From Chimonanthus salicifolius (taxonomy: Eukaryota > Streptophyta > Magnoliopsida > Laurales > Calycanthaceae), in assembly GCA_013350335.1 (NCBI GenBank), contig CM023536.1, forward strand, positions 45,330,314-45,394,313: DNA of 64,000 bases, given 5' to 3'. Below are positions 32,901 through 45,066 of this stretch, in pieces (position 1 is the stretch's first letter; each line of letters starts with the position of its first letter). The notes below the pieces were generated by a model. That model made no database searches, was not told the DNA's origin, and worked only from the letters and a program-made list of their open reading frames with translations. The translations under genes were made by a program, and so were the position numbers.

Positions 32901-35900
32901 ACTTTGGACCGAGGTGGAACCAAAGCCTTTCGTGCATATGGTGGACTTGTTGTCGGGACGTGCTTCCGGCTCTGTTCCTCCGTCGTCTCTACCTGGAGAA
33001 CCATGATCTCGGCAAGCTCTTCTGATTCAGTCGGAGGAGACTGAATCAAACTCTTGGCGAGCTTTACTGAATCAGTCGGAGGAGAACTCCCGACATTTCG
33101 AATCGTTGCCGGAGACGGAAAAGGGACCCGAAATGGCAGCCACTGATTTTGCAGCAAATCTTGCGCCTCAAATCTTGCCCTTTCTTTAGCAGCCCTTGCC
33201 GGAAGCTCATTCGAAGATTTCGCAAACCTTGCCATCGAAGATTTTGCAGCCCTTCATGGAACCTCCTTCGAAGATTTCGCAGCCTCTCACGGAAGCTCCA
33301 TCGACGATTTCGCAGCAGCTTTCGCAGCCATTGGGGATTCCTTCATCTCTGGGGGAGTTTCCTAATCGCAGATCGACATTAGGGCTACCTCTTAAGTCTT
33401 TTAAAGAGGTAGTCCTCGATCGAGGAAAGGCGATATCAAAGCCCAGATATTCATCTAAAACTCGGGCTTGTCTTCAGGGCCTAGTTTCTTTGGGCCAGCC
33501 TTTTAGTTCCGAGCTTAACTTAAGCCCAATAAACATCACACGTATTCAAAGTCAGGCTGAGTTTGGGTCTGCTTCCTTGCCCCAATTTCGGGTAGATGAT
33601 GGGTCTGCTTCCTTGGCCCAATTTCGGGCAGATGTCGGGTCTGCTTCTTTGGCCCAATTTCGGGCAGTTGACGGTCTGCCTCTTCGGGCCAAGCTTTTCC
33701 TATCACTTCAACTATTAGGGATATCGTCAATGGTGGACCCCAAGGGCCAGCCGCAGTGGATAATCCAATTCTTCTCCAGCACTGTGTCTCTTCTCGGGAC
33801 AAGAACACGCCCCAAGGATCTCCCGAACATTCATCGGGACCTCAAAACTGGGTAGATGATGCGGATTTCGAGGACAGACTTGATCTGGCTGTGCGGACAG
33901 ATTCGTTTGATGAGGAGAAGTTGCTTCTAGTTGGGGCTTTACTCGGGCTTTCTTCACCAACTCGGACTTTGCATTTGAAGAAAATCTTGACCGAATTTTG
34001 GGAGGCAGAACGGAGAGATAAGGACGCAGAATTATGGCAGAAACGGACTCGGAAGAGGGAGAGAGAGTTAAGAAATCTGCAATCCTCTATTAACTATGAT
34101 CGTACTTTGGTTGTGGTTAGTTCTGTGGGTGATCAGATGGTATCCCGATGAAGGTAATGTCCTGGAATGTTAGGGGATTGGGGGCGGTGGAGAAAAGGGT
34201 GCAGGTGAAGCGAATGGTCCTTCGTCAAAATCCCGACGTTTTATTCCTGCAGGAAACAAAGTGCGTGGAGACAGAGGAGAGGTTTGTTCGATCTGTTTGG
34301 GGTCGAGGGAGCTTGGGGTGGTTAGCTAAAGCTTCTGAAGGAGCCTCTGGTGGTCTTTGGACCATTTGGGACTCTAATAAGTTGAAGTTGGTTGAAGCTG
34401 GGATTAAAGAGTTTTCTATCTTCGCAGTTTTGGACGAGATTTCCTCTGGTAAGTCTTCCGTTTTCACAAATGTGTACGGGCCTAATCAAGACGCGTTGCA
34501 TGATCAGTTCCTCGAGGAGATTGAGTCGGGGAGAGGGATTGGAAATGCTTATTTACCTTGATGTGTGGGAGGAGATTTCAACGTGGTGCGTCGAATGTCT
34601 GAAAGGAAAGGGTGCAATAGAATTTCTGTCCAAATGAATCGTTTCAGTCAGTGGATTGATGATTTGGAGTTGCTAGATCTACCATTGGGTGGTGCCTCCT
34701 TTACTTGGTCGAACATGCAAAGTAATCCAAATCTGGCTCGGCTTGATAGATTTCTGATTAATTCTAGCTGGGTGGATTGTTTCCAACTTTCAACGTACTG
34801 TCACAAATATAGTTTTTGATCATATGCCCAACATTTTGGATTCTTCTTTGGATTCTTGGGGCCCAACACCTTTTAGATTTGAACTGTCCTGGCTTCAGGT
34901 GGAGGAATTCTCTGACTTGGTTGGCAATTGGTGGAGGGAGTCTTCTCCAAATGGTTGGAAAGGTTTCTGTTTGATGCAAAAGTTAAAATTTCTTAGAGGG
35001 AAACTGAGGTGGTGGTCCTCGTCAAGGCATGCGGAAGAGACAGAACTTCTTAATCAAAATGAAGAGGTGGATTTACTTTCCTCTGAACAGTTTACTAGAA
35101 GAAAGGAGCTTAAAGTAGCTCTTAAAAGGAGAGCTTTATAGGAGGAGGTTAAGTGGAAGCAGCGTTCTCGGATCAAATGGCTAAAAGAAGGTGACAAGAA
35201 TACAAGGTTTTTCCATCAAATGGCCAGTACTAGGAAGAGGAAATTTTTTTATTCATTCTGTGTTAGTTGACGGGGAAAGAATAGATGATCGATCCGAGAT
35301 TTGTGAGGAGATAATTCAGTATTACAGGAGGCTATTTGCATCTCCTAGAAGGAATTCTCCTATACCTTCCTCTATTTCTTTTAAAGAAATCTCGGCCGAT
35401 CAACGCTCTATGTTGGATTGTCCTTTTGATAAGACTGAAGTGAAAGATGCAGTCTGGCAGTTGGGTGAGGATAAAGCCTCAGGTCCTGATGGTTTTCCAA
35501 TTTTATTCTTCAAGCATTTTTGGGATTTAGTTAAGCAGGATATCTTAGCCTTTGTGTCAGAATTTTTTGAGAGAGGGATTATCTCTAAGGATTTGGGGGC
35601 TGGTTTATTACTCTGATCCCCAAAAAATCCGGCGCTGCTGATTTGAATGATTTCCGGCCTATTACTTTGATTGGTGGCCCTTATAAAATTTTGGCCAAGA
35701 TCCTTGCTAATCGTTTGAAGAAGGTGTTGCCTTCTATTATCTCCCCTGTGCAAAGTGCTTTTCTGGAAGGTCGTTAGACTGTTGATTCAGTGGTGGTTGC
35801 TCACGAATGTTTGGACTCTAAATCTGCGTCAGGTGAAGCAGGGGTGGTGTGTAAGTTAGATTTTCAAAAAGCTTACGACAATGTTGATTGGTCCTTTTTG

Positions 35901-38900
35901 GCGTATGTTATGCAGCGTATGGGTTTTGGTGATCGATGGGTTGCTTGGATTATGTCTTGTCTATCTTCGGCTCACTTATCGGTGTTGATAAATGGCAGCC
36001 CTAAAGGTTTCTTTAAAATGGAGAAAGGTGTCCGTCAGGGAGATCCTTTATCGCCGTATTTATTTGTTATGGTGACGGAGGCTCTTCATCTTATGTTTGA
36101 AAAGGTCTTCTCACAGGGTTGAATTGAAGGTTTTCGCATCACAAATATGGATATTAAGATTTCACATTTACAATACGCAGATGATACCGTTCTTTTCCTT
36201 CAAGCAGATATGAGGGTTCTAAAAGTGGCCCATGTTGTCCTTCAGTGGTTCCAGATTTGTTCGGGGTTGAAGATTAATTTCAATAAGAGTGAGCTTATGG
36301 GAGTCAATATTGAGCATAGGCAGTGCGTGGAGTTGGCTTTTGGGTTATAAAGTTGCCTCCTTTCCGGCCAAGTATCTGGGGGTTCCTTTCTGCAAAGGAA
36401 AGCTTAAAAAGATTAGTTGGGATGTAATCATTGATAAGATGGAAAGGAGGCTAGCGGCTTGGAAAGGGAAATACTTGTCTATTGGTGGAAGGGTCACTCT
36501 TATCAAGGCGGTGCTATCAAGCCTCCTTGTTTATTGTATGAGTATTTTCAAATGTCCAATGGCAGTAGTCGACAAGCTAGAAAGGATCCAGCGGCAGTTT
36601 TTGTGGAATGATTATAGAGAAAAGCGAAAGTTTCATTTGGTTAGCTGGTCTCAGGTTTGTAAACCTTTGATTGAAGGTGGTTTTGGGATTCGTCCTTTTC
36701 GTCAGTTCAATGAAGCTTTGTTAGGGAAATGGCTTTGGCATTTGGGTGATTCATCTGATGGCCTTTGGAAGGTTCTCGTGCGTCGGAAATATAGATTGCT
36801 TGATTCTGGTTGGAGGGTCACTAATATCAATGGGGGTGCGTCTGGCTTCTGGAAAGGAGTTTGTTCTGTGTCTACGGCCTTTGATCGTTTCATCCGGTAT
36901 TGAGTTTATACAGGTGAGGATATTCTCTTCTGGTCGGACAAATGGTTAGGAGAGACACCGTTGGCCCAGTCTTTCCCGGTTTTGTTCTCTCTTGCTTCAA
37001 ATAGATCTGCCTCAGTTAAAGAGTGCTATGAGGTTATCCATAACAAGGTAGTCTGGGGCCCTCGGTTTCGATAGGAGCTTGAGGATTGGATGTTTGAAGA
37101 TGTCTCTTTTAGGGAATGTCTTTGTGAAGGGCTATGGTACAGACAGTCGTATTTGGGAGATTGATGTTCATGGTTTATTTTCAGTTAAATCTCTTTGTAA
37201 GAATCTGGTGATGAGTAACGAGGCTCCTCTAGTTCATCCAAAAATTTGGGAGGGGCCTTCTCCTTTTAAAGTTAAGATTTTTGGATGGCTTGCTGGTTTA
37301 AAGAAAACCTTAACGATTGATAATCTGCGTAAGCGAATGAATGCTTGTCTTATGTGTTTATCGGATGCAGAATCGGTTAATCATCTTTTGCTTCATTGTC
37401 AGTTTTCTTATCAGATTTGGATGCATTTCTTCAATCTGTTAGGTATAAGTTTTTGCATTCTGCGTTCGTGGGGCGATCTATTCAATGAAGAGTTGTTGGT
37501 GTCAGGTAGCTCTTTTCGTCACAAGTTGTGGAAGGTGACCAAGTTGAGCATCGTATGGTCTATCTGGTTGGCTCGCAACAATAGAGTGTTTCATGGTAAA
37601 GTCTGCTCGATTATTTCTCTGATGGATTTAATTAAGTTTCGAGCAACTTGGTGGTTGATCGGGCCAACTCAGTTTCAGGATGTTTCTATTTCATCTATAT
37701 GCAGAGATTGGGTTTCTGTTGACTCCTATATTCATAATTTGGGGGCTTCGCATCTGGTTTATTGGACGACTCCTTCAAACGGTCTTCTTAAACTTAATTT
37801 TGATAGTAGTTGTATGCGGCATCTTGATTTGGCTAGATATGGTGGGATTATTCGTACTGACTCTGAGTCATCTGTGTTTTCTTATACTGGACCCATCCCT
37901 CATGGGTCAGTTATTGAGGCAGAATTAATGGCTTTATGGCGTGGTCTTCTGGAGTTAGAGAATAAAGGGGTCCATGGGTGCTTGGTCGAAGGTGATTCTC
38001 AAGTTATAGTGAGTTGGGCTTTGGGTTCTATTTGCCCATGGAGATTCTTGGATAAAATTGAAAGGATTCGGAGCATTATCGATTCTTTTCATCTTAAAAT
38101 CACTTGGGTTCCTCGTTCTACTAACTTGGCGGCCGATGAGTTGGTTCGTCAGGGGTTATCTTTAGATTCTGAAGTAGTTACTCACTTCTTGTAATTGTGT
38201 TTTGGGGGGGCTTTTTTAGCCTCCTTTTGTGCTTGTATTCTTTCCTTTTTTAATGAAGTTATCTTTAAAAAAAAAAATGCACTAGATCTTTCTGATTGTG
38301 TGTTCACCACTTATCTATCAAAATAGGTATTCACCATTAGAGGATTCTAATTGCTTGGCATTCCATGTCTTCTGCGTCTCTAGGTACAGCTGGTGCCTGG
38401 TCAAATCAAACACAGAAATACACACACACACACACACAAAAACATGTACATACATACATACATACGTGAATATGTATGTATTTATGTATATATACATGTA
38501 TGTATATATGTATCTACATAGAGATCTACACACATTCGTGGAAAACAAAACCAGAATGTTTCAGCTTAGAGAGAATCAATTTAAATACTGCCATTAATAA
38601 GTATTTGAGACTCTCAATCACAGCCAGGGGAAATTAAAATACTTACATCTAAGATAGAGATTCAAAGCATGACTCAGGAATCCACTGCCTGGAACCCCAT
38701 TCAAAAGGGAAATTATAGGCACAAAAGACATTGATATTGCATCTGGAGCCTGTGAAATTGTTGACAACCATTGGCTATGACTTTGGCTGTTGTTGATACC
38801 GCCCTGTCTGACCCGAATGATTACCACATCCTGGTGAAAAATTAAGATTGTTGAATTTCTCTATTGCAGCTTAAGAGTTGCATGCAACTGCCTAAAGGTA

Positions 38901-41900
38901 GCACAAGAAGCTTACATCCTTCTTCAAATGAGAGACAATAGGTTGTCTAATAGAGTTTGCTAATGCTGGATACTGTTCCAGAGTGGGTAACCATTTGTCC
39001 TGAAATTGGAAACAAAAATTCCAGGAAAATCAGTTCATACTTCAGAAAACATCAACATGTATAAACCTTGATGAAAAATACAATTAAAAAGAATTTTCAT
39101 GTGAACATGATCAAAGGGAATTGCCATGGCACGGGTGCCAACTTGGGAATGTCAGCAAGATCCAAGCCATTAATCAAGCCATGCCATCTTTAGCATGCCT
39201 TTGCCAAAATTCAGCTCTACCACTCTTCAGGTGGGACTCATATGTATAAAATATTGATGCTAATAAAAGAAATAAAACAAACAGGTTGCACTGAACATAT
39301 CTGAAGCCCACCTAATGCAGTCCAGCCTAGGTTTTGGGAGAAGTACATGATGAATGATGCAGTCCTACATGTAGCTTGTTAGCAAGCATTACGATGATTC
39401 TTAACTCAAAAATTGTAAAATACCTTTACCAGCTTATTGAAACCACAAGATATGGACAGAAAAATAATGCAAAATTGCAAAAGGTTTCAAATTCCATTGG
39501 AACTTACTATGAGGTAAAACTTGCCAATAAACAAAAGAGACTTGAAAGCTGGAATACCCCACAAAAACAGCACAATAGCCTTGATATAAACTAAGACATC
39601 ATACTATAATTTCTGTAAATGATAAAATATGAGGACAGATTAGCCTTCAAAAGTATCATTGAATCTCATCCACTCTCAAACGGGTAACCACAGCTTTATG
39701 CAGGAATTGTAGCAAGGAGACCATCTTCTTGTGTGCATGCGCTTGTGTAAGAGGAGGGGAGGAAGGGGGTGGGGCTTAAATTGAACTTCTCGGAAGCTCA
39801 ATAGAGGTTTATTGAAGTTGAAGGTTGGATTTAAGAGGCTGGCTGCTATGTGAATAGGATATTGTTTTCAGATGTTAATAACAGATCTGAACAGGATGAA
39901 GCTGCATAGAGTATGCAACGTTCCTCAATTTCTTCTCCTAAAGTGGTCTAGGATAAGAAATTAACATGAGTATGTTCCTTCAATTACACAGAGTGCCCCT
40001 TCAATTGTATCATAGAGTCCTAATGATTTTCACAACATTGATACACACAAGTATGCACGCATGCACACAAAGATCATCCCAGTGGTTGAGTGGACAGTAA
40101 GTGTACAGACAAAAGACAGATCACTTAGGTGGTAGAGTTGACAGATAGTATCATACAAATTCTTATATTTTTATTACTAGCTCTGTTTAAATGGAGAAAA
40201 TCTCATCAGCCTTGTGCTATTCCAAAATCCTCTTAGTAATGACCAGCAAGAGTGGCTCACTATTGCCCCCGATTTACATTTAGAAGGTTGTCTGAAGCTG
40301 ATGGGGGTAAGCAGCTCTGTCACCATTTGTAGAATCCCATCCTATTCTTTCTACTCCCTGACATGCCCTCATATTTACTCTTATTGTTTTCTTATTTCTT
40401 GTAACCATATTACATTTCCAGTGGCAATGCAACTTTAGCTACCTTCAGTTTTTTTGTGGTTTCCTTCGAGTCCAAGATAAAGCTTCCATTCACATCTTCT
40501 GAGGATCTCTCATCAGCCAACTTCTTTAACACTTTTTGAACCTCAACTGGCTGAAGAAGTGATTTTTTTTGCTGCTTGATATGAATTACATCTTTACCTC
40601 CCATCTTTACACCAACAATAACATGAGTACCATATTTTTCAATAAACCTGAAAAATAAAGCAGAAATAATCCCAACCACCGGTAAGTATACTAACAGTTC
40701 TAGACAAAATAAATAAACTGAAGATATATCTATTTCAGAAAAAAAACACATAGTTTCTATACCTCATATCATAAGTTTAATCCAGGATCCTACAAAATAC
40801 AAATTATCGGCTATCAATATCATTTTCTCTCTGCAAAAACAGTCAAAAGTAACACTTTGTTGCACTGAAAATCCTCCTAATTTCAATCTGGTTGAAATTT
40901 AAGCCCATTTTAATTATTTTAACATTTTACAAACATTTGTTTTTCAGTCCATTTTGACCATTTCAGAATTGCTTTGATCTCTAAATACTAATGTAATTCC
41001 AAAAGGCCTTAAAAAGCATTCAAGTACATGAACCTCTCCAATCAATTAGAAGGGTTAAAACAAGTTGGAACCTTCTCTTCAGTAAAGAGAAGGTTTCCAA
41101 CTCCCTTTACTGTTTAATGGTGTTTCTATTCATAACAAAAGACTGAAATGAGCAAAAACCAAGGCATTTTATCCATTTAAATAGGAGAAACAAAAAGCAA
41201 AGTGCAACAATGTACAACTATGATCAAATGCAAGAATGAGAGGATTTAGAGATGAATTATAAGCCTCCATACATGATTATTTGGAAAAGGTAAAAGGAGT
41301 CCATGAGGCTTTAGAATTACTTTTTTTGCAGAAACAGTGAATTTTTAGCTGAGAGAGAGCACTATGAAGGCTATGGACAACAAAAATAAAAGCCTGAAAG
41401 TAGAATACATGGAGCAACAGTCTATACTGCCTATCAATGAAAAACAGTGATAACATCACTAGCTATTCACCACAATTAAGAGCGAACCCTCTACTTAAGC
41501 TGGATGCTGAAATACCGTGCATTTCCCTTTTGAAGAGAGACCCACTGTATTAAGGATGAAATGATTCATCCAATCAAAGAAGAGCAGGACTAGGATTTAG
41601 AATGTACATGAAGAAATAACAAACTCATTTTTTCCCATTGGAAATAGTTAACAAGAGGGAAGAGCTAAATGATAGTATTTTGCCTCATGTTCCAAGTGTC
41701 AGGCAAAGCATAGTGTGTACTGTAGACTAATTACATATGTAATCACCTAGAGCTATGAAACCGTGGGCCAGAATCATCTTGAATACAGTGTACAAAACCA
41801 GTATTTTCCAGTCTTAAGCATTGCCTTGGGGTAATGACTTACCCGATCATCTAGACCTATGATACCTCAGGCCAGAATAATCTTGAACACAACACATACA

Positions 41901-44900
41901 ATTGACATCTCAAATAAGGCACTTCATATAGTTACATAGGAGCCATGTGGGTTTGCAGTCAAATGGAGCCCAAAAAGTAACCTTTAAATCAAGTTCCCGT
42001 TCAACTTTAGAATGGTCAAAACATTCAGTAAACACCACCCATAAGAGGAAATATTATTTTTCCATCATATAATATGCTTGGCCTCACGTCATGTACATGT
42101 GATTCCTATCCATACAACCTAAACCATTCACAACCTATTGTGGGTATGAATCACAGAAATTTACAAGTATGGTATACAAAAGAATCAGTATAAGAGAACT
42201 ACACTGACAATCACAAAAAGCCTGCATTTTTTTTTTTTTTAAATCCTCCATAAAAGGATCTTGCATTTCTAAGCCCACTTTAGCTAAGAAGTCAGCAATG
42301 CCATTTGGATCTCTTGCTAAATCCTGACAATTAGTTTTGTTAATCAGTATTATCAGAAGGCATTCAGGATTTTTTATTGAAATCTTCTTACCCAGCCAAG
42401 GCAGGAGGATCCCATGTGGATGGAACTTCTTGTTTGACACGTTCATGCAATACAATTTGAGATCTTGCTAGCTCGATACTGTAGAGTGTTATAAACCAAC
42501 CATCAAAAGCAACGCTTTTGGTTATAGATATATCCTTCTGCCAACAGCCTGAGAAGACGAACATGGAATTGAATTGACCACTCGGAATTTTACCAGATAA
42601 ACCCACTTCATGATTGAACTGCTCTGCCATCTGCAAAAGAGAACAAGAATTCAAAATAGCTAAGATTATCGGTCATCATCTATCAAGACCTGTAAGTTGA
42701 TTAAACAAGGTCAAATCCCCCAACTCAGACAAAATGGATGGATAAAATAATAAACTGGTCCAAGAAAAGAACCCATTTTGATGGCATATAGTTACAGTAA
42801 AACCTTTCTAATGTAATACGGCTGGGACTAAGATGCAGACATTACATCAGGGAGGTTATTACATTAGAGGAGTCTGGCAAATTGATGTAGCATTCCTTTC
42901 TAACAGTAACTCCTTAAGCTAGCCGACTCTCACCCTTTTTAAAAGGGGCCTTTCGGCTGAAATTAAAACACAAAATTACATGAGAATAAAAAAATCTTTT
43001 CCTGACCTCAGTTGAAGCACTGTGACTGGCACAATCACTGAAAAACTTCTGGCTCTAGCAACCTGACACAAATGATGATTTCTTTTCCACTCTTCAGTAG
43101 ATGAAAGATAAGATCGGCATTATCAGAATGAGGAAGCTTATCTAGAAGTCTATCTCAAATTACTTTTTCGGACTTTAGATGATGCAGTTTGTGAGGTCCT
43201 TAGTTACTTCTGCAGTAATTTTGTATTCTGAATATATGGAATATTACTTTACAAAATGGTTGGGATCGGAGTCATAGTACATTTTGTATTATGAATGTAT
43301 TGAGTATTGAGTTAGTGATCTTTATTACATTTTGTATGGACCCGAGGTCGGGACCGGCCACCAGTCCACAACAGTAGCCAGCCCACACTTGTCACTTTAC
43401 AATAAGACAACTTTAAATGTCAAGTGGAGCTCACTTTTATCAATTTGAACATCAATGCTCAACTCTGTATAATGGTGAATCCCACTTACCCATCAGGACA
43501 ATCTGAGGAGACGTGGTCGCATTATGGTAAGTGCCTGCCCGTTGTGTTTACAAGCTTCTGAAGAGTCAAATCACCTTCTTCTACATTGTCCGTTCTCTTC
43601 AAAGGTATGGTGTTTGGTGCTTGATCAGTTTGGTGTTTCTTGGGTTATGCTATCCTCGATTGCTCAGTTATCCTTTTCTTGGGACATCGCTTCTGTATCA
43701 TCGAAATGCTCATCATTGTGGCAATTATCCTTCTTTGCCATTCTTTGGAGTCTATGGTGGGAAAGGAATAATCGTCTCTTCTGAGATAAGTGTGAGTCTC
43801 CTTCAGCGGATGGTTATCAGTGCTCTAGCCAAGTGTGCATCTTGGGCGGTCTCTTTGCAGGTGTTTCGGAATATTTCTATGTCTGACATCCTGCGTGCGT
43901 GGAAAAATTGCGTCGATCTTGCTTAAGGAATCACTGTTTGATTTCCTCTCCTTGTTAATGTTGTTTTCTTTTTCAGCTCTCTATTTTGTATTTGCACCTC
44001 TGGTGCCTTTTTATATTAATATATCAACCATTTCAAAAAAAAAAAAAAAATCCTTTCACTGAATCACTAAATTTAACTTGTTCATTTTATAAAAATCTCA
44101 CTGGTCCAAGGCCATGTTCACATCTTTAATTGAAGATGAACAATTAGCATAAAAGATGAGGTGATATTAGCAACAATCTAAGCCCACGGGCATGAGTGCA
44201 AGTGCCGAAGTTTGACATGGGTGCAAGGTGTACGTACTCAGCATCATACTTAAATAAACTTAAATTCATTTTAAATAAAAATAAAGTGCAAAAATAACAA
44301 CTAAAAGAAATAGTGTACTAGTTTTACTCTAAACAATCACATTAAAACCGCTATTTAATTGTTTCCTGGGGAAAATTGTCTTCTTGTTGCCTACATTGGA
44401 AGGACCCTTCCAAATGCGTCACAAAGGTGTCGAACACCCACATGTTTGGATTCCTTGACACAATTTTATCCTTTAACATAAAAGATGACATCATATGTGC
44501 AACAAGTAAAAGGGTCCTTGCCTAAAATTTAATTCTCCTGTTCTTGAGGAAGAAAATGGATTTATGGATGAACTTAAATATGAAATCTTAAGAAGAAGGG
44601 GTTTTGATTATTTGTGAACAATCAAGGAAAAAACCTGCCTATATTGTATACAAAAAAACTATATTGTCCTTCCGTATGCAAGGTAGGCAGTTTTCCATCA
44701 AAATTGAAGTTTTTTCCTCTCTTAATTCTGAAAGGCAGCGCTGAAAATAGTAAACACGATCAAACGAAAGAAAAAAAGAAGAGATGAGAATGAAGAGAAA
44801 TAGAAAACCTGGTCGAAGGAGAGAACGTCGGAGTGGAAGCGAGTCCTTTCTCCCTTATCGCATTTGATGCATTTGGGCACGTTGCCAACAGTAACTCCGC

Positions 44901-45066
44901 ATGGGAATACTAGCTCTCGTCCTTTCTGGGTTTCGTCCAATTCAATCAACGGCCCAGATTTACAGTAGGACAGCCTTATCTCCTTCGTCACATCGTAGCC
45001 GTACCCGATTGCTGCCACTGCCTTCTCCACAGCTGACTCAACCTTCGTCGGCGCCATTCTCTCCAT
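29829..45066 (-). CDS. NSL1-like MACPF protein, copy B, exons 1-6 (3' end missing)
   Basis: Exons are 44809-45066, 42392-42630, 40443-40647, 38916-38999, 38647-38830 and 29829-29995, all with GT-AG borders. Counted from MAPTK (45057) they sum to 1128 nt, that is 376 codons with no stop. The MACPF hallmark [16 protein letters not shown] is in exon 3, and exons 5-6 join as [21 protein letters not shown]. Plant NSL1-type proteins are about 600 residues and act near the plasma membrane to restrain cell death. The C-terminal 200 or more residues are not found between 29828 and the duplication junction at 25477. Intron 5 (8.65 kb) holds an antisense L1. I infer a 3'-truncated duplicate that is probably non-functional but not yet decayed. 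Confidence 0.88.
29996..31538 (-). other. Intron 5 of NSL1-like copy B, 3' part
   Basis: No exon is seen. At 30335-30725 it contains degenerate AACCCGACC/AACCCAAAC text reminiscent of hAT subterminal repeats but without clear ends, and a CA-rich microsatellite at about 30765-30805. Confidence 0.6.
32012..34151 (+). pseudogene. L1 ORF1 (RRM-type RNA-binding protein), frameshifted
   Basis: It starts at about 32012 with [19 protein letters not shown]. The RRM has RNP2-like VFVGNI and RNP1-like RFFFAFVRF, with a frameshift in the T-run at 32157-32164 between them, and ends [19 protein letters not shown]4283-like central part follows to 33006. The remainder is spread over frames 33196-33855 and 33756-34151, with repeats of (F/L)AQFRA(D/V) (about 33560-33680). 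The last frame ends in TGA overlapping the ORF2 ATG (ATGA at 34148-34151). Confidence 0.8.
34148..38194 (+). pseudogene. L1 ORF2 (endonuclease, reverse transcriptase, RNase H), broken
   Basis: The APE endonuclease begins [12 protein letters not shown], with LFLQETK and, after a break at about 34560, GGDFNVV. The reverse transcriptase has [42 protein letters not shown] (about 35850-35893), [13 protein letters not shown] and [10 protein letters not shown] (about 36169-36198). The zinc-binding domain ([18 protein letters not shown]) is at about 37348-37401, and an RNase H domain (about 37790-38190) ends with [17 protein letters not shown]. Stops or frame changes occur near 34560, 34820, 35140, 35215, 35615, 35776, 36120, 36345, 36903 and 37075. 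Confidence 0.88.
38418..38530. repeat. Microsatellite cluster (CA)n, (CATA)n, (TATG)n
   Basis: An ACACACAC run is followed by ACATACATACATAC and GTATGTAT/ATATAC words. It lies in intron 5 between the L1 and exon 5. Confidence 0.85.
38647..38830 (-). CDS. NSL1-like copy B, exon 5
   Basis: Acceptor CACCAG, donor GTAAG, 184 nt. It encodes [20 protein letters not shown], then [16 protein letters not shown] and [19 protein letters not shown], a characteristic stretch of plant NSL1/CAD1 proteins. Confidence 0.9.
38916..38999 (-). CDS. NSL1-like copy B, exon 4
   Basis: 84 nt, 28 codons, phase 0 at both ends: [20 protein letters not shown] then IVSHLKKD. Acceptor TTTCAG, donor GTAAG. It joins in frame to exons 3 and 5. 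Confidence 0.8.
39000..40442 (-). other. Intron 3 of NSL1-like copy B
   Basis: No gene or clear repeat is seen, apart from ACACACAAGTATGCACGCATGC simple-sequence text near 40045. Confidence 0.6.
40443..40647 (-). CDS. NSL1-like copy B, exon 3 (MACPF signature)
   Basis: Starts inside the Gly codon of [12 protein letters not shown] and encodes [20 protein letters not shown] followed by [19 protein letters not shown]. The donor I prefer is AAG|GTAGCT, because it leaves phase 0 and exon 4 starts in phase 0. A later donor near 40410 is possible but would not keep the phase. Confidence 0.85.
40648..42391 (-). other. Intron 2 of NSL1-like copy B
   Basis: From 40845 it is collinear with copy A 1-1560. 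It has a T-rich homopolymer at about 42229-42242 where copy A has A. No exon is seen. Confidence 0.7.
42392..42630 (-). CDS. NSL1-like copy B, exon 2
   Basis: 239 nt, identical in borders to copy A exon 2. It encodes [18 protein letters not shown] through [16 protein letters not shown] with no stop. Confidence 0.92.
42631..44808 (-). other. Intron 1 of NSL1-like copy B
   Basis: Collinear with copy A 1800-3423, apart from the LINE fragment at 43496-44050. No exon is seen. Confidence 0.75.
43496..44050 (+). mobile_element. 5'-truncated LINE insertion with poly(A)
   Basis: A 555-bp insertion absent from copy A, with a terminal A-run at 44035-44050. It encodes only the zinc-binding tail of a plant L1 ORF2 ([20 protein letters not shown] then [13 protein letters not shown], 43524-43784) and a 3' UTR, and lacks the RNase H present in the L1 at 31539. 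Copy A's empty site reads CCATCAAACCCTTTCACT. The flanks here are CCATCA and TCCTTTCACT, so there is no clear target duplication. Confidence 0.9.
44809..45066 (-). CDS. NSL1-like copy B, exon 1
   Basis: Encodes [20 protein letters not shown] through [19 protein letters not shown], with donor CAG|GTTTTC. An in-frame extension back to 45180 exists here but is out of frame in copy A, so I start at 45066 or 45057. Confidence 0.9.

Larger units (their letters stand above)
31539..38276 (+). mobile_element. L1-type LINE, near full length
   Basis: A 6.7-kb non-LTR element is bounded by a perfect 14-bp target duplication ATGCACTAGATCTT (31525-31538 and 38277-38290). It has a terminal poly(A) at about 38266-38276 and the order 5' UTR (about 470 bp), ORF1 with an RRM, ORF2 with endonuclease, reverse transcriptase, zinc-binding domain and RNase H. 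Several stops and frameshifts make it inactive. It lies in intron 5 of the NSL1-like gene, antisense to it. A CTCGGCTTG/AAGCTTG-rich part at 31765-31860 belongs to its 5' region or to a nested repeat. Confidence 0.9.

Noticed and set aside
36702..36893. Minus-strand frames inside the L1
   Set aside because: They are antisense to the reverse transcriptase reading frame and show no independent content.
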